From positions 310,001-374,000 of the forward strand of contig NZ_JABGNA010000002.1 of the NCBI RefSeq assembly GCF_013149275.1: a stretch of 64,000 nt of DNA, given 5' to 3'. A program made the position numbers and the translations under genes. The notes beneath the pieces were generated by a model. It made no database searches. It was given only the letters and a program-made list of their open reading frames with translations, and was not told the DNA's origin. Positions within the stretch are counted from its first letter, which is position 1. Every line of letters starts with the position of its first letter. Positions 8,641 to 17,188 of this stretch are shown in pieces. The DNA comes from Mucilaginibacter sp. SG564. Its GTDB lineage: Bacteria > Bacteroidota > Bacteroidia > Sphingobacteriales > Sphingobacteriaceae.

Positions 8641-11600
8641 TTAAAATGTTGCTCTAATATTCAAACCAAAGTATCTGGTTGATGGCGTATTGCTGATCTC
8701 ACGACCCTGAGAATTATTGGTACCAAAAGCATTAGCTTCAGGATCAATGTATTGATTAGATTTTGGAGTCCACAATAAAATGTTTGATCCGGTTAATGCC
8801 ACACTTGCACGACCAAAAGGAGTACCTTTCAACAGGTTTTTTGGTAATTGGTATTCTAATGAAACATCTCTTAATTTCAGGAAGGCAGCATCAACAATAT
8901 TATTGGCGGCAACTTGATTATAAACACTATACCAATAATCAAAGCCACCATCGGCTGTTTTCAGTGTGGTATTAGGTGTATAACTTCCGTCTGCATTTTT
9001 AATTACAGAGTTAGGGAACACAAATGGCTGACGATTATATTGAGTTGTTAAAGGAGTTGAACCAGTAAAGATTAAAGTATTCATTGTACCTGAATAGATC
9101 ACATTTCCTGTTCGGTAATCTAAGGTACCACTCAGTGTGAAGCCTTTGTAAGAGATGCTATTAGAGAAACCTATGATATGTTTCGGGTTTACCTGTCCTA
9201 GTACCTGGTTAGAAGGGTCTTTAATAGGGTTACCATTAGCACCTACTACAACATGCCCCTGACCATCTGTTAGGAATTTACTTCCGTATAATACCGGGTA
9301 TTGCTGGCCAACAATTGCTGCCGGAACAGGGTCTCCTGTACCTAACGGCAATATTTTAGAATCCTGATAAACTCTGGTCACTTTACTGTCGTTATGGGTA
9401 TAGCTTACTGTAAAATTCCAGCTAACTCCATTTGCACTTGAAAATGGCTTTCCTCTTAAAGCAATCTCAACACCCTTATTCTTGATATCGCCAGCGTTAA
9501 GTGTAGCTTGAGTATAACCTGTTGATGATGCTAAAGCAACGTTAGTGATCAGGTTACTGCTTTTGGTTTGATACCAAGTAAAATCCAAGCCCAGTTTATC
9601 TCGTAAAAAGGATAGTTCTGTACCTAACTCATATGAGGAAGTAAACTCTGGCTGTAAATTAGGATCCGGGTAAGTATTAGTCAAACTAAATGAGGCAGCT
9701 GAACCGTATGGGTAGCCGCTACCAGGATTAAAGGTTGGCAACAAACTGTACGCGTTAGCGTTGTTACCCACTTTAGCATAACTGGCTCTTAATTTAGCAA
9801 ACGATAAAGCATCGCTATTTTTAAGCTCAGGAATTGACTCTGTTAACAAATAACTTAAGCTGGCAGATGGGTACCAGTATGATCTGTTACTCGGAGCAAG
9901 TGTTGATGAATGGTCATTTCTTAATGTTGCATTCAAGTATAAATATTTACGAAAATCAACTGTCAAGTCACCTGCAAATGAATATCTTCTGGTCAGGAAT
10001 GTTTGCTCTGAACCGGATAATTGTCCAACCGCATTGCTCAAGTTAAAAAAGCCCGGTATAGCGATAGCATTTGCTGTTGTAGAAAGCAATCTTTGGTTGG
10101 TTTCATATATGTTGTTTAACAATATGAAGGTGGTGGAGAAATCTTTGTTTAGATCCTTTTTAAATGTAAGCAATAAATCTGAGTTTAAGATACGCTCATA
10201 GTTGCTTCCCTCTATCACACTACCGGTAGTTGAGCCCGGGCGCTGAGTGGGGCTAATGGCCGTTAAACCATAGGTTGTTCTTTCAAAAGTTTGCTTACGA
10301 TTGTCAATACTCACATCTGTACCTAAACGATAAGTGATGTTTAACCACTTGAACGGATCATAACCAACTTGCATACTACCTAACAAGTGATCCAACATAC
10401 TGTTAAACCTGTTATTTTCCAGTGCGTAATATGGGTTAGGATAGTAACCATCAAAATAACCATCAGGCCCCGCAAACGGATTATGCCTCCAATCCTTAAA
10501 GTTTTCAATATTGATTTGGCGGCTGCTGTTTAAAACTGCGTTATAAACACCAGTTGCTCCGGTACCTCCTTGAAATGAAGTCCGGGTAATATTCCTGTTG
10601 TATTGAATATTGCCGCTAATTGTAAATTTATTTGACAACTGAGCACTACCGGAAAGCTTTACTGTATTACGACGGAATTTGTCCATTGGGATAACACCGC
10701 TTTGTTCAACATCAGAAAAGGAAGAATAAAATGAGCTTTTATCATTACCTCCACTAAAAGCAACAGAGTTATTCCAGGTTTTGCCTGTGTTAAAGAAGTC
10801 TTTAACATTGTCTTTAACAGCCGAAAAAGGAATCATGTTTTTGCTGCCATCGGCCAGAGTTGGGCCAGACTGAACCATATGACCATCTAACTCAGGCCCC
10901 CAATTTGTATTCTCAATCTGATCATATTCTCCGTTATAACCGGAACCATACTGGTTTTGGAAAGTAGGAAGCTTTTGAACCTTGTCCAAGCCAAAAGATG
11001 AAGAAAAGCTTACCTCATATTTCTTATTACGGTTTTTACCATTTTTTGTGGTAATAATAATCGCACCATTTGATGCCAATGAACCATATAATGCCGCTGC
11101 GTTTGGACCGTTCAGCACGGTTACCGATTCAATATCCTCCGGGTTAACGTCACCAATTCGACTACCAACGTCAACCTGATTTCCAGATGTTGTTGAAGGC
11201 TGGATGCTGCTATTACTCACCGGAACACCGTCGATAACGAATATAGGTTCGCTTGATTTTGAGAATGAGCGCTGTCCTCTTAATGAGATACGTACCGCTG
11301 TGTTAACGCCACCTGTTGAACGCCCAATTTGTAAACCCGGCGCTTTAGCCGATAAACCACTTAGTAAGTTAGTTGGATTAGCCTGGGTAATTTCACCTGC
11401 TTTAATGGTGTTTGCGGCAACACCTAAGGAGGCTGCCGAACGAGTGATACCGGCTGCGGTTACAACCACCTCTGTAAGGTCTCTTGAGGTGTTGGCTAAA
11501 GACACATTGATCACCTCGCTTGTACCCACCTCTTTAGTAACTGGCGCATAACCGATAAAACGGAAAATTAGCACGGCATTACCGGAAACGCTGATTGAGA

Positions 11601-11781
11601 ATTTACCATTTGCATTTGTTTGTGTACCGCTGGTAGTACCTTTTACGATAACGCTTACTCCCGGGAGGGGTAGACCATCATCTTTGGCCGTAACCGTACC
11701 AGTAACTGTACGGTTTTGTGCAAAAACCTGTGTAATAGACAACAACAGAATGCACAAACTTGCTAGTAGAAGTTTTTTCAT
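8641..11781 (-). CDS. SusC/RagA-family TonB-linked outer-membrane transporter (pair B)
   Basis: This 1046-aa outer-membrane transporter has a signal peptide (about 1-21, ending VFAQ), a carboxypeptidase-regulatory-like domain (about 25-98), a plug with IFVIDGVPVSNSS near residue 180, and a barrel ending NIRATF. There is no STN domain. The first 65 residues and the 5' leader are nearly the same as those of SusC A, while the barrel differs, as expected for duplicated uptake systems that diverged in substrate. The gene is divergent from padR, with 184 bp between starts, so a common regulatory region is possible. Confidence 0.95.
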   Translation of the reverse strand: MKKLLLASLCILLLSITQVFAQNRTVTGTVTAKDDGLPLPGVSVIVKGTTSGTQTNANGKFSISVSGNAVLIFRFIGYAPVTKEVGTSEVINVSLANTSRDLTEVVVTAAGITRSAASLGVAANTIKAGEITQANPTNLLSGLSAKAPGLQIGRSTGGVNTAVRISLRGQRSFSKSSEPIFVIDGVPVSNSSIQPSTTSGNQVDVGSRIGDVNPEDIESVTVLNGPNAAALYGSLASNGAIIITTKNGKNRNKKYEVSFSSSFGLDKVQKLPTFQNQYGSGYNGEYDQIENTNWGPELDGHMVQSGPTLADGSKNMIPFSAVKDNVKDFFNTGKTWNNSVAFSGGNDKSSFYSSFSDVEQSGVIPMDKFRRNTVKLSGSAQLSNKFTISGNIQYNRNITRTSFQGGTGATGVYNAVLNSSRQINIENFKDWRHNPFAGPDGYFDGYYPNPYYALENNRFNSMLDHLLGSMQVGYDPFKWLNITYRLGTDVSIDNRKQTFERTTYGLTAISPTQRPGSTTGSVIEGSNYERILNSDLLLTFKKDLNKDFSTTFILLNNIYETNQRLLSTTANAIAIPGFFNLSNAVGQLSGSEQTFLTRRYSFAGDLTVDFRKYLYLNATLRNDHSSTLAPSNRSYWYPSASLSYLLTESIPELKNSDALSFAKLRASYAKVGNNANAYSLLPTFNPGSGYPYGSAASFSLTNTYPDPNLQPEFTSSYELGTELSFLRDKLGLDFTWYQTKSSNLITNVALASSTGYTQATLNAGDIKNKGVEIALRGKPFSSANGVSWNFTVSYTHNDSKVTRVYQDSKILPLGTGDPVPAAIVGQQYPVLYGSKFLTDGQGHVVVGANGNPIKDPSNQVLGQVNPKHIIGFSNSISYKGFTLSGTLDYRTGNVIYSGTMNTLIFTGSTPLTTQYNRQPFVFPNSVIKNADGSYTPNTTLKTADGGFDYWYSVYNQVAANNIVDAAFLKLRDVSLEYQLPKNLLKGTPFGRASVALTGSNILLWTPKSNQYIDPEANAFGTNNSQGREISNTPSTRYFGLNIRATF

Positions 11782-11790
11782 TTCGTTAAT

Positions 11791-11813
11791 AATAAGATCA
11801 GTTAATAGTTAAT
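11791..11813 (-). promoter_or_regulatory. Conserved leader block upstream of SusC B
   Basis: Counterpart of the block at 6702-6724, at almost the same distance from the start codon (9 nt). One base differs over 23. Confidence 0.5.
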
Positions 11814-11926
11814 TAATCATAAAAGTAATGTTACATTATCAAAAAGTCAAGTTAATTCTGATAAATGCATGACTTTTTTTTAAAAAACTCAATTTTTACC
11901 TACAATAATAATAATTACAGTACTAT

Positions 11927-11961
11927 GTATTGCATAATACAATTTAAAACATATATCTTTG
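11927..11961 (+). promoter_or_regulatory. padR promoter and likely autoregulatory operator
   Basis: A Bacteroidetes-type promoter is visible: TTG at 11930-11932, a 21-bp spacer, and the -7 element TATCTTTG at 11954-11961. The padR ATG follows only 4 bp later, so transcription would start at or inside the start codon (leaderless mRNA). A perfect inverted repeat GTATT-GCAT-AATAC (11927-11940) covers the -33 element and is a good place for PadR binding. Another GTATTAT word overlaps the start codon. Confidence 0.55.
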
Positions 11962-11965
11962 TATT

Positions 11966-12298
11966 ATGATCGTAGAAAACACACAAACCCAAATGAGGAA
12001 AGGCATACTGGAGTATTGCATTCTTTCCATCATATCCCGGGGCGAAATATATGCGTCAGACATTATTGCTGAACTTAAAAAAGCCCAACTACTTGTAGTT
12101 GAGGGTACTCTGTATCCTTTACTTACGCGGTTAAAAAATAATGGTCTGCTCACTTACAACTGGGTCGAGTCTGTTTCGGGCCCGCCACGAAAGTATTATG
12201 TACTATCGGAAGAAGGAAAAAACGTATTGGAACAGCTGGATAAAACCTGGCAGGAACTGGTTTATGCCGTGCAAACCGCCATTGGCGACAGAAAATAA
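11966..12298 (+). CDS. PadR family transcriptional regulator
   Basis: Winged-helix repressor of 110 aa. The family pattern is clear: KGILEYCILSIISRGEIYASDII at the start, then VEGTLYPLLTRLKNNGLL as the recognition region (about residues 50-67), and SGPPRKYYVLSEEGK as the wing. It has the short PadR-s2 form without a large C-terminal dimerisation domain. It is followed 24 bp later by the PspC-domain gene, a pairing often seen in Bacteroidetes, so it probably controls its own small operon. Its ligand is unknown. Confidence 0.9.
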   Translation: MIVENTQTQMRKGILEYCILSIISRGEIYASDIIAELKKAQLLVVEGTLYPLLTRLKNNGLLTYNWVESVSGPPRKYYVLSEEGKNVLEQLDKTWQELVYAVQTAIGDRK

Positions 12299-12322
12299 AA
12301 ACCTATAAAAAAATCACAGATC

Positions 12323-13996
12323 ATGAATAAAACTATCATCATAAATATAAATGGCATCGTATTTCATATAGAAGAGGATGCTTATGAGGTACTCAAAGCT
12401 TATATGACCGACGTAAAACGTCACTTTTCCACGTCGGCCGACAGCCTGGAAATAACCACCGACATCGAAAACCGCATAGCCGAAATGTTTAACGAGCTAT
12501 TAGCAAACCAAAACAAACAGGTAATTGTAGAAGCTGATGTTAAACTCGTTATTGAGCAAATGGGTTCGGTGGAAGATTTTGAATCGGCCGAAGATGACGC
12601 CAAACCTACCGGTAATGCTTCTTATAGTTATAATACAGAACGCCGCCGCCTTTTCCGCGACCCCGACGACCACCTGGTTAGTGGAGTAGCCGCCGGTATT
12701 GCCAATTATTTTGACATTCCGGCTGTTTGGATCAGATTGGCCTTTGCCCTTTCACTAATTTTCGCGGGTAGCGGACTTATATTATACGTTATATTATGGA
12801 TAGTAGTACCCAAAGCTACAACCCGGGCCGACCGTATGGCCATGAAAGGCGAAAAACAGGATCTGAAAGGCTTTAAAAAGAACTTTGAAGACGAAATGAG
12901 CCTGGTAAAAGAGAACCTTTCTAATTTTCGCCAGGAGGCACGCCCCTTTGTTTATAAAGTGCGTGATTTTCTGGGTGATTTTTTTGACCACTTTGGTACA
13001 TTTATAAGAGGCACCGGTAGTTTCCTGGGCAAACTGATTGCAGTAGCTATTCTATTAGTCAGTTTTGGGCTTGCTATTGCCCTTATTGTGGTGTTCATCG
13101 GCTTTATCGCTTTTGGCAAAACAGATATATTCCATATATTCCCGTTCAATATTGTTAATGAAGATACCAATCTGGTATTTCTTACCGGAGGTTTCTTGCT
13201 TTTGGCTATACCTTTATTAACCCTGATATTAGTAACCATCGGTTTTTTATTCAAAAATGCCTCCTTCAACCGCTCTATTGGTACTACCTTACTGTGTGTA
13301 TGGCTTGCATCGCTTGGCGCGGTTGTATATTACGGAGCGAAGGCCTCGGCCGATTTTAGGGAAGGCGCTAAGCTGAGCAAAACCATTAACATCAAGGCAA
13401 CGCCCAACAACACCTATTATTTACAGTTGAACGATGCCAAGTATTTAACCAACGAGGATAGTACCCGCCTGCGCATTAAAGAAAGGTTTAATGGCATGGT
13501 TATTCTTGACGACGATTATAATAGTAATGATTTTGACAGTCCGGATCGTGTTCGTATTGATATTGAAAAAAGTGACGTGCCTCAGCCAATCCTTGTTCAG
13601 TCGTTTATGGCAAGGGGGCGTAATGATGAAGATGCGCTTACCAATGCCCGCAACATCAGCTATCGCTTTGTACAAAAAGACTCGGTATTGAAGTTTGACC
13701 GCCACCTGGAAAGACTTGGCCGTGCCATGTGGCGCGGACAGGAGCTGCACATGACCCTCAAAGTTCCACTGAACGCCAAACTAATCATTGATGGCAAACT
13801 TGACCGTAACCTTGATCTTAATTTATACAATTGCGGACAGGATAATACACCAAAGAACCCGGCCGGCGCTGTGTACATTATGGCCAATGATGGTTTGCAA
13901 TGTAAAATAGATACGGCGGCAAGAGCAGCAGCCGCAAAAGCCGACAGTATCAAAAATCACTTGGTGCCCGATACCGCAAAAAATCAAGACGAATAA
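12323..13996 (+). CDS. PspC domain-containing membrane protein
   Basis: This 557-aa inner-membrane protein has a soluble N-terminal segment (1-100) typical of Bacteroidetes PspC proteins. A PspC domain follows at about 107-170, opening RRRLFRDPDDHLVSGVAAG and running into a hydrophobic segment. Three or so membrane helices lie between about 225 and 345. The C-terminal soluble region (about 355-557) is predicted to be periplasmic. PspC in enterobacteria belongs to the phage-shock envelope-stress response; here no pspA or pspB is adjacent and control by PadR is more likely. The fusion of PspC with a long C-terminal part is usual in this phylum. Confidence 0.85.
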   Translation: MNKTIIININGIVFHIEEDAYEVLKAYMTDVKRHFSTSADSLEITTDIENRIAEMFNELLANQNKQVIVEADVKLVIEQMGSVEDFESAEDDAKPTGNASYSYNTERRRLFRDPDDHLVSGVAAGIANYFDIPAVWIRLAFALSLIFAGSGLILYVILWIVVPKATTRADRMAMKGEKQDLKGFKKNFEDEMSLVKENLSNFRQEARPFVYKVRDFLGDFFDHFGTFIRGTGSFLGKLIAVAILLVSFGLAIALIVVFIGFIAFGKTDIFHIFPFNIVNEDTNLVFLTGGFLLLAIPLLTLILVTIGFLFKNASFNRSIGTTLLCVWLASLGAVVYYGAKASADFREGAKLSKTINIKATPNNTYYLQLNDAKYLTNEDSTRLRIKERFNGMVILDDDYNSNDFDSPDRVRIDIEKSDVPQPILVQSFMARGRNDEDALTNARNISYRFVQKDSVLKFDRHLERLGRAMWRGQELHMTLKVPLNAKLIIDGKLDRNLDLNLYNCGQDNTPKNPAGAVYIMANDGLQCKIDTAARAAAAKADSIKNHLVPDTAKNQDE

Positions 13997-14024
13997 CAAC
14001 TCAACCTAAACCTATCATTATATA

Positions 14025-14243
14025 ATGAGAGCTCTGATAAAATACATAAGCCTGCTATTATTTAGCGGGCTTATTGTTCCCTTTTGTTTTCAGCTAAGCA
14101 CCCAAACATCACTTCCATTAAAATCCGGGCAATTGATATCGGCAAAAAACACACCGCTTAAAAATCCAACACATGGGATTCTGTTTATTGCCCGCCTGGT
14201 TAAAAATGCCTTCCCGGTATTAAAAAGTTTAAACCCGCTGTAA
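14025..14243 (+). CDS. Small hypothetical protein with a hydrophobic N-terminus
   Basis: A 72-codon frame begins 28 bp after the PspC gene on the same strand. The first 20 residues (IKYISLLLFSGLIVPFCF) look like a membrane anchor or signal peptide; the rest is basic and of low conservation value. I do not recognise a family. The position suggests a third gene of the padR transcript, but a chance frame cannot be excluded. Confidence 0.35.
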   Translation: MRALIKYISLLLFSGLIVPFCFQLSTQTSLPLKSGQLISAKNTPLKNPTHGILFIARLVKNAFPVLKSLNPL

Positions 14244-14587
14244 CCTTATTCCTCTTTTTAGCATCTTAATGTAAAATCCACACCAAGCCGGGATTTAGCC
14301 GGGTTGGGAAATATAAAGTAAAAGGGTTGTAAATGTTCATCGGCGTTTTTGGGGCGTTTACCGGAAGTTTAGATATTTTCGCCTAAAAGCATTACTCAAA
14401 AACCGGATCTGTTTGCACATTTGAACTATAAAAAACAAACACAATGAAAAAAATCGCCTATATAAAATAATATACTAAAACCATTGCCGATTAACAGCCG
14501 GATCGACCAAAAACTTATTCATCAAATTTAAAAAGAAGCATATTCTTTGATGGCTCGCTATTGCCTGAACATTTTAACACCAAAAAC
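14244..14587. other. Spacer upstream of the TonB-dependent receptor
   Basis: There is no supported gene in this 344-bp gap. A direct repeat CCGGG...CCGGG lies near 14288-14306, and an 8-codon frame (MKKIAYIK) opens at 14443. An imperfect -7-like TATTCTTTG is near 14541. The receptor promoter is presumably in the last 150 bases. Confidence 0.4.
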
Positions 14588-17038
14588 ATGAAAACTCTTA
14601 CAAACAACATATTTTGCACCCTCCTGCTTGTAGCTATCAGCTGGAGTACCTCTTTTGCCCAGGGTGGCAAATCAGGCGGTGCCAGAGTATCCGGTTCATT
14701 ATTGAATGAACAGGGTAAACCTATGGATTACGCCACCGTAAGCCTCATCAGGGCCACCGACTCAACCGTTGTTAAAGGCGCATTGAGTAATGATAACGGT
14801 GTTTATACCTTTGATAACATCCGCTCAGGCAAATACCTGGTTAAGGCTTCTGTAGTGGGTTATCAAAAAGCGGTAACTACGCCTTTCACCGTTCCGGAGA
14901 GTGCCGCAACCGTTACCGCGCCAGCGTTGAGCATGCGTGTAGGCAGTACCGAATTGAAAGGTGTAACCATTACCGCCAGCAAACCACTCATCGAACGCAA
15001 GATTGACCGCACCGTAATGAATGTGGAAAACAGCGTACTGGCAGCAGGCAATACCGCATTGGAGATATTGGAGAAAGCGCCAGGTGTTACTGTTGATAAA
15101 GACGATAACATCAGCCTGAAAGGCAAACAAGGCGTAACCGTGATGATCAATGATAAATTGACTTACCTGAGCGCCGCACAACTGGCTACCTTATTACGTT
15201 CAACAGATGGTAATACTATCAAATCCATCGAGATCATTACCAACCCATCAGCCAAATATGATGCTGCCGGTAACTCAGGTATCATCAATATCAAACTTAA
15301 GAAAAACAGCCAATCAGGCACAAATGGTAGCATTACTGTGGGTACCGCCCGTGGTAAATACTGGAGAGATAATACCAGTTTAAACTTAAATCATAAAGAG
15401 GGAAACCTGAATGTGTTTGGAACTTTTAGCCGTGGCGATAACAAAAACACCCGCGATATCTATATCGACCGTATTACCCGCGACAGCACAGGCAAGCCTA
15501 CTTATTTTAACCAGCTCACCACTATGCCGCACGTTTATCATTATAATAACTACCGCATAGGCGCCGATTATGATGTAACTTCTAAAAACACTATTGGTTT
15601 TGTGGTAAGCGGTTATTCAAACTCCGAATTGGACAATAACAACGGCAGTACTAAAATTGGCGCGGCACCTAACCGGGTCGACTCCTCTTTAACGACCGTA
15701 TCAACCATCGATCAATCATACAAAAACTTTGCTGCCAACCTGAACGACAGGTTCAAGATTGATACCAGCGGCCAGGAATTAAGCGTTGACCTGGATTACT
15801 CTAAATTTAAAAACAATTCTATAGCTCAATATAATACTAACTATTTCCTGCCCGATGGCAGCACACCCCACGCACCCCAATTGCTGCGTAACCAAACCCC
15901 ATCAAACATTACTATATATACAGCCAAGGTTGATTATACCAAACCGCTTTCTAAAACCGTAAAGCTGGAAACAGGCGCAAAATTCAGCAGTGTTAAAACA
16001 GATAACAACCTACAGGCCCAGATATTTAACGGTAATAACTACGTGAACGACACCACCCGTACCAACCGCTTTATTTACACCGAGAAAATAACTGCCGGCT
16101 ATCTTAACCTGAACAAACAGTTCAAAAAAACATCCATACAATTAGGCCTGCGTGGTGAGTACACCCAATCAAATGGTAACCTGTTGGGCAGCACCCCGGT
16201 TGATCGCAGTTACTTTAATATTTTCCCAAGCGCGTTTATCAACCATACGCTGAATGATAAAAACGAGATCAGTTTTTCTTACAGCCGCCGTATCGACCGC
16301 CCGGGTTATGACGATCTGAACCCATTTGTATATTACCTTGATCCGTACACTTTTTCAAAAGGCAATGCCTTCCTGAAACCACAATACACCAATAACTTTG
16401 AGTTTAACTATACCTATAATAAAAGCATCAATGTAAGTTTAGGTTATAGCCGCACTACCGATGTGATCACCGAGATCATATTAACCGAAGGCCAGAAATC
16501 ATTCCAAACCAATCTGAACCTGCAAACTCAAAACTCATACAGCCTTAACATCAATGCGCCATATACCATTACCAAATGGTGGAGCGGTAATGTCGACGTA
16601 AACAGCTTTTACCTGGGCTTTAAATCAGACTCAGTTGGAACCGGCAAGCTAAGCGACGGGCAAGTAACCGTGCAGATCAAAGCCACACAAACATTAACAT
16701 TCGGCAGCTACAAATTTGAGATCAGGGGCGATTACCAATCACCGCTTACCTATGGTATCTACAAAATAAAACCACGCTATGGTGTTGATGCCGGTGTAAG
16801 CCACTCATTCGCCAACAAAAAAGCGAATATAAAACTGGCGCTTGATGATATATTCTTTATCCGTCGTAATAACGTAAGCAGTCATACCCTGGGTAACGAT
16901 TTTGATATCCGTCAAATTAACGATTCACGTGTTGGCCGCCTAACCTTTACCTACAACTTTGGTAACAACAAAATCAAATCCCGCGAACACCGTAGCGGCG
17001 CCGACGATGAAAAAGGCAGGGTGAAGGGAGCGAATTAA
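14588..17038 (+). CDS. TonB-dependent receptor, outer membrane beta-barrel family
   Basis: Outer-membrane receptor of 816 aa. It has a signal peptide ending SFAQ (about residues 1-25), a carboxypeptidase-regulatory-like domain (about 32-118, from GSLLNEQGKPMDYATV), a plug (about 130-220, with IIDKDD-like and GNSGIINIKLKK words) and a large barrel of the OMP_b-brl_3 type. It lacks the DGVP signature, so it is not a SusC and has no SusD partner. The start is placed at ATG 14588 because it opens a proper signal peptide; a TTG at 14561 is in frame but unlikely. Substrate unknown. These proteins often track with iron, metal or stress responses. Confidence 0.88.
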   Translation: MKTLTNNIFCTLLLVAISWSTSFAQGGKSGGARVSGSLLNEQGKPMDYATVSLIRATDSTVVKGALSNDNGVYTFDNIRSGKYLVKASVVGYQKAVTTPFTVPESAATVTAPALSMRVGSTELKGVTITASKPLIERKIDRTVMNVENSVLAAGNTALEILEKAPGVTVDKDDNISLKGKQGVTVMINDKLTYLSAAQLATLLRSTDGNTIKSIEIITNPSAKYDAAGNSGIINIKLKKNSQSGTNGSITVGTARGKYWRDNTSLNLNHKEGNLNVFGTFSRGDNKNTRDIYIDRITRDSTGKPTYFNQLTTMPHVYHYNNYRIGADYDVTSKNTIGFVVSGYSNSELDNNNGSTKIGAAPNRVDSSLTTVSTIDQSYKNFAANLNDRFKIDTSGQELSVDLDYSKFKNNSIAQYNTNYFLPDGSTPHAPQLLRNQTPSNITIYTAKVDYTKPLSKTVKLETGAKFSSVKTDNNLQAQIFNGNNYVNDTTRTNRFIYTEKITAGYLNLNKQFKKTSIQLGLRGEYTQSNGNLLGSTPVDRSYFNIFPSAFINHTLNDKNEISFSYSRRIDRPGYDDLNPFVYYLDPYTFSKGNAFLKPQYTNNFEFNYTYNKSINVSLGYSRTTDVITEIILTEGQKSFQTNLNLQTQNSYSLNINAPYTITKWWSGNVDVNSFYLGFKSDSVGTGKLSDGQVTVQIKATQTLTFGSYKFEIRGDYQSPLTYGIYKIKPRYGVDAGVSHSFANKKANIKLALDDIFFIRRNNVSSHTLGNDFDIRQINDSRVGRLTFTYNFGNNKIKSREHRSGADDEKGRVKGAN

Positions 17039-17042
17039 GAGA

Positions 17043-17187
17043 AGATGTGCAGATGTGTGAATGTGCAGATGAAAACCACATAAATAAAAAGACCTTCCTG
17101 TAATTCAGGAAGGTCTTTTTATTTACTTCACAATGGTTATATCATTTCATCATCTGCACATCTATATATCCGCACATCTGCACATCT
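17043..17187. repeat. Inverted-repeat spacer of GATGTGCAG units
   Basis: The convergent spacer is bracketed by AGATGTGCAGATGTG on the left (17043-17071) and its inverted counterpart on the right (17150-17187, ending in CATCTGCACATC). The arms are made of a reiterated GATGTGC(A/G) unit. The same unit builds the arms at 19739-19886 on the far side of the peptidase gene. Confidence 0.75.
17086..17120. terminator. Bidirectional terminator inside the repeat
   Basis: The perfect stem AAAAAGACCTTCCTG/CAGGAAGGTCTTTTT has a 5-nt loop. It can end the receptor transcript (+) and the peptidase transcript (-). Confidence 0.9.
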
Positions 17188-17188
17188 T

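Noticed and set aside
14443-14469. Eight-codon MKKIAYIK frame upstream of the TonB-dependent receptor
   Set aside because: Too short to distinguish from chance, and no attenuator structure follows.
14825-15181. Antisense frames in the TonB-dependent receptor
   Set aside because: They lie opposite the conserved regulatory and plug domains and show no signal or family features.
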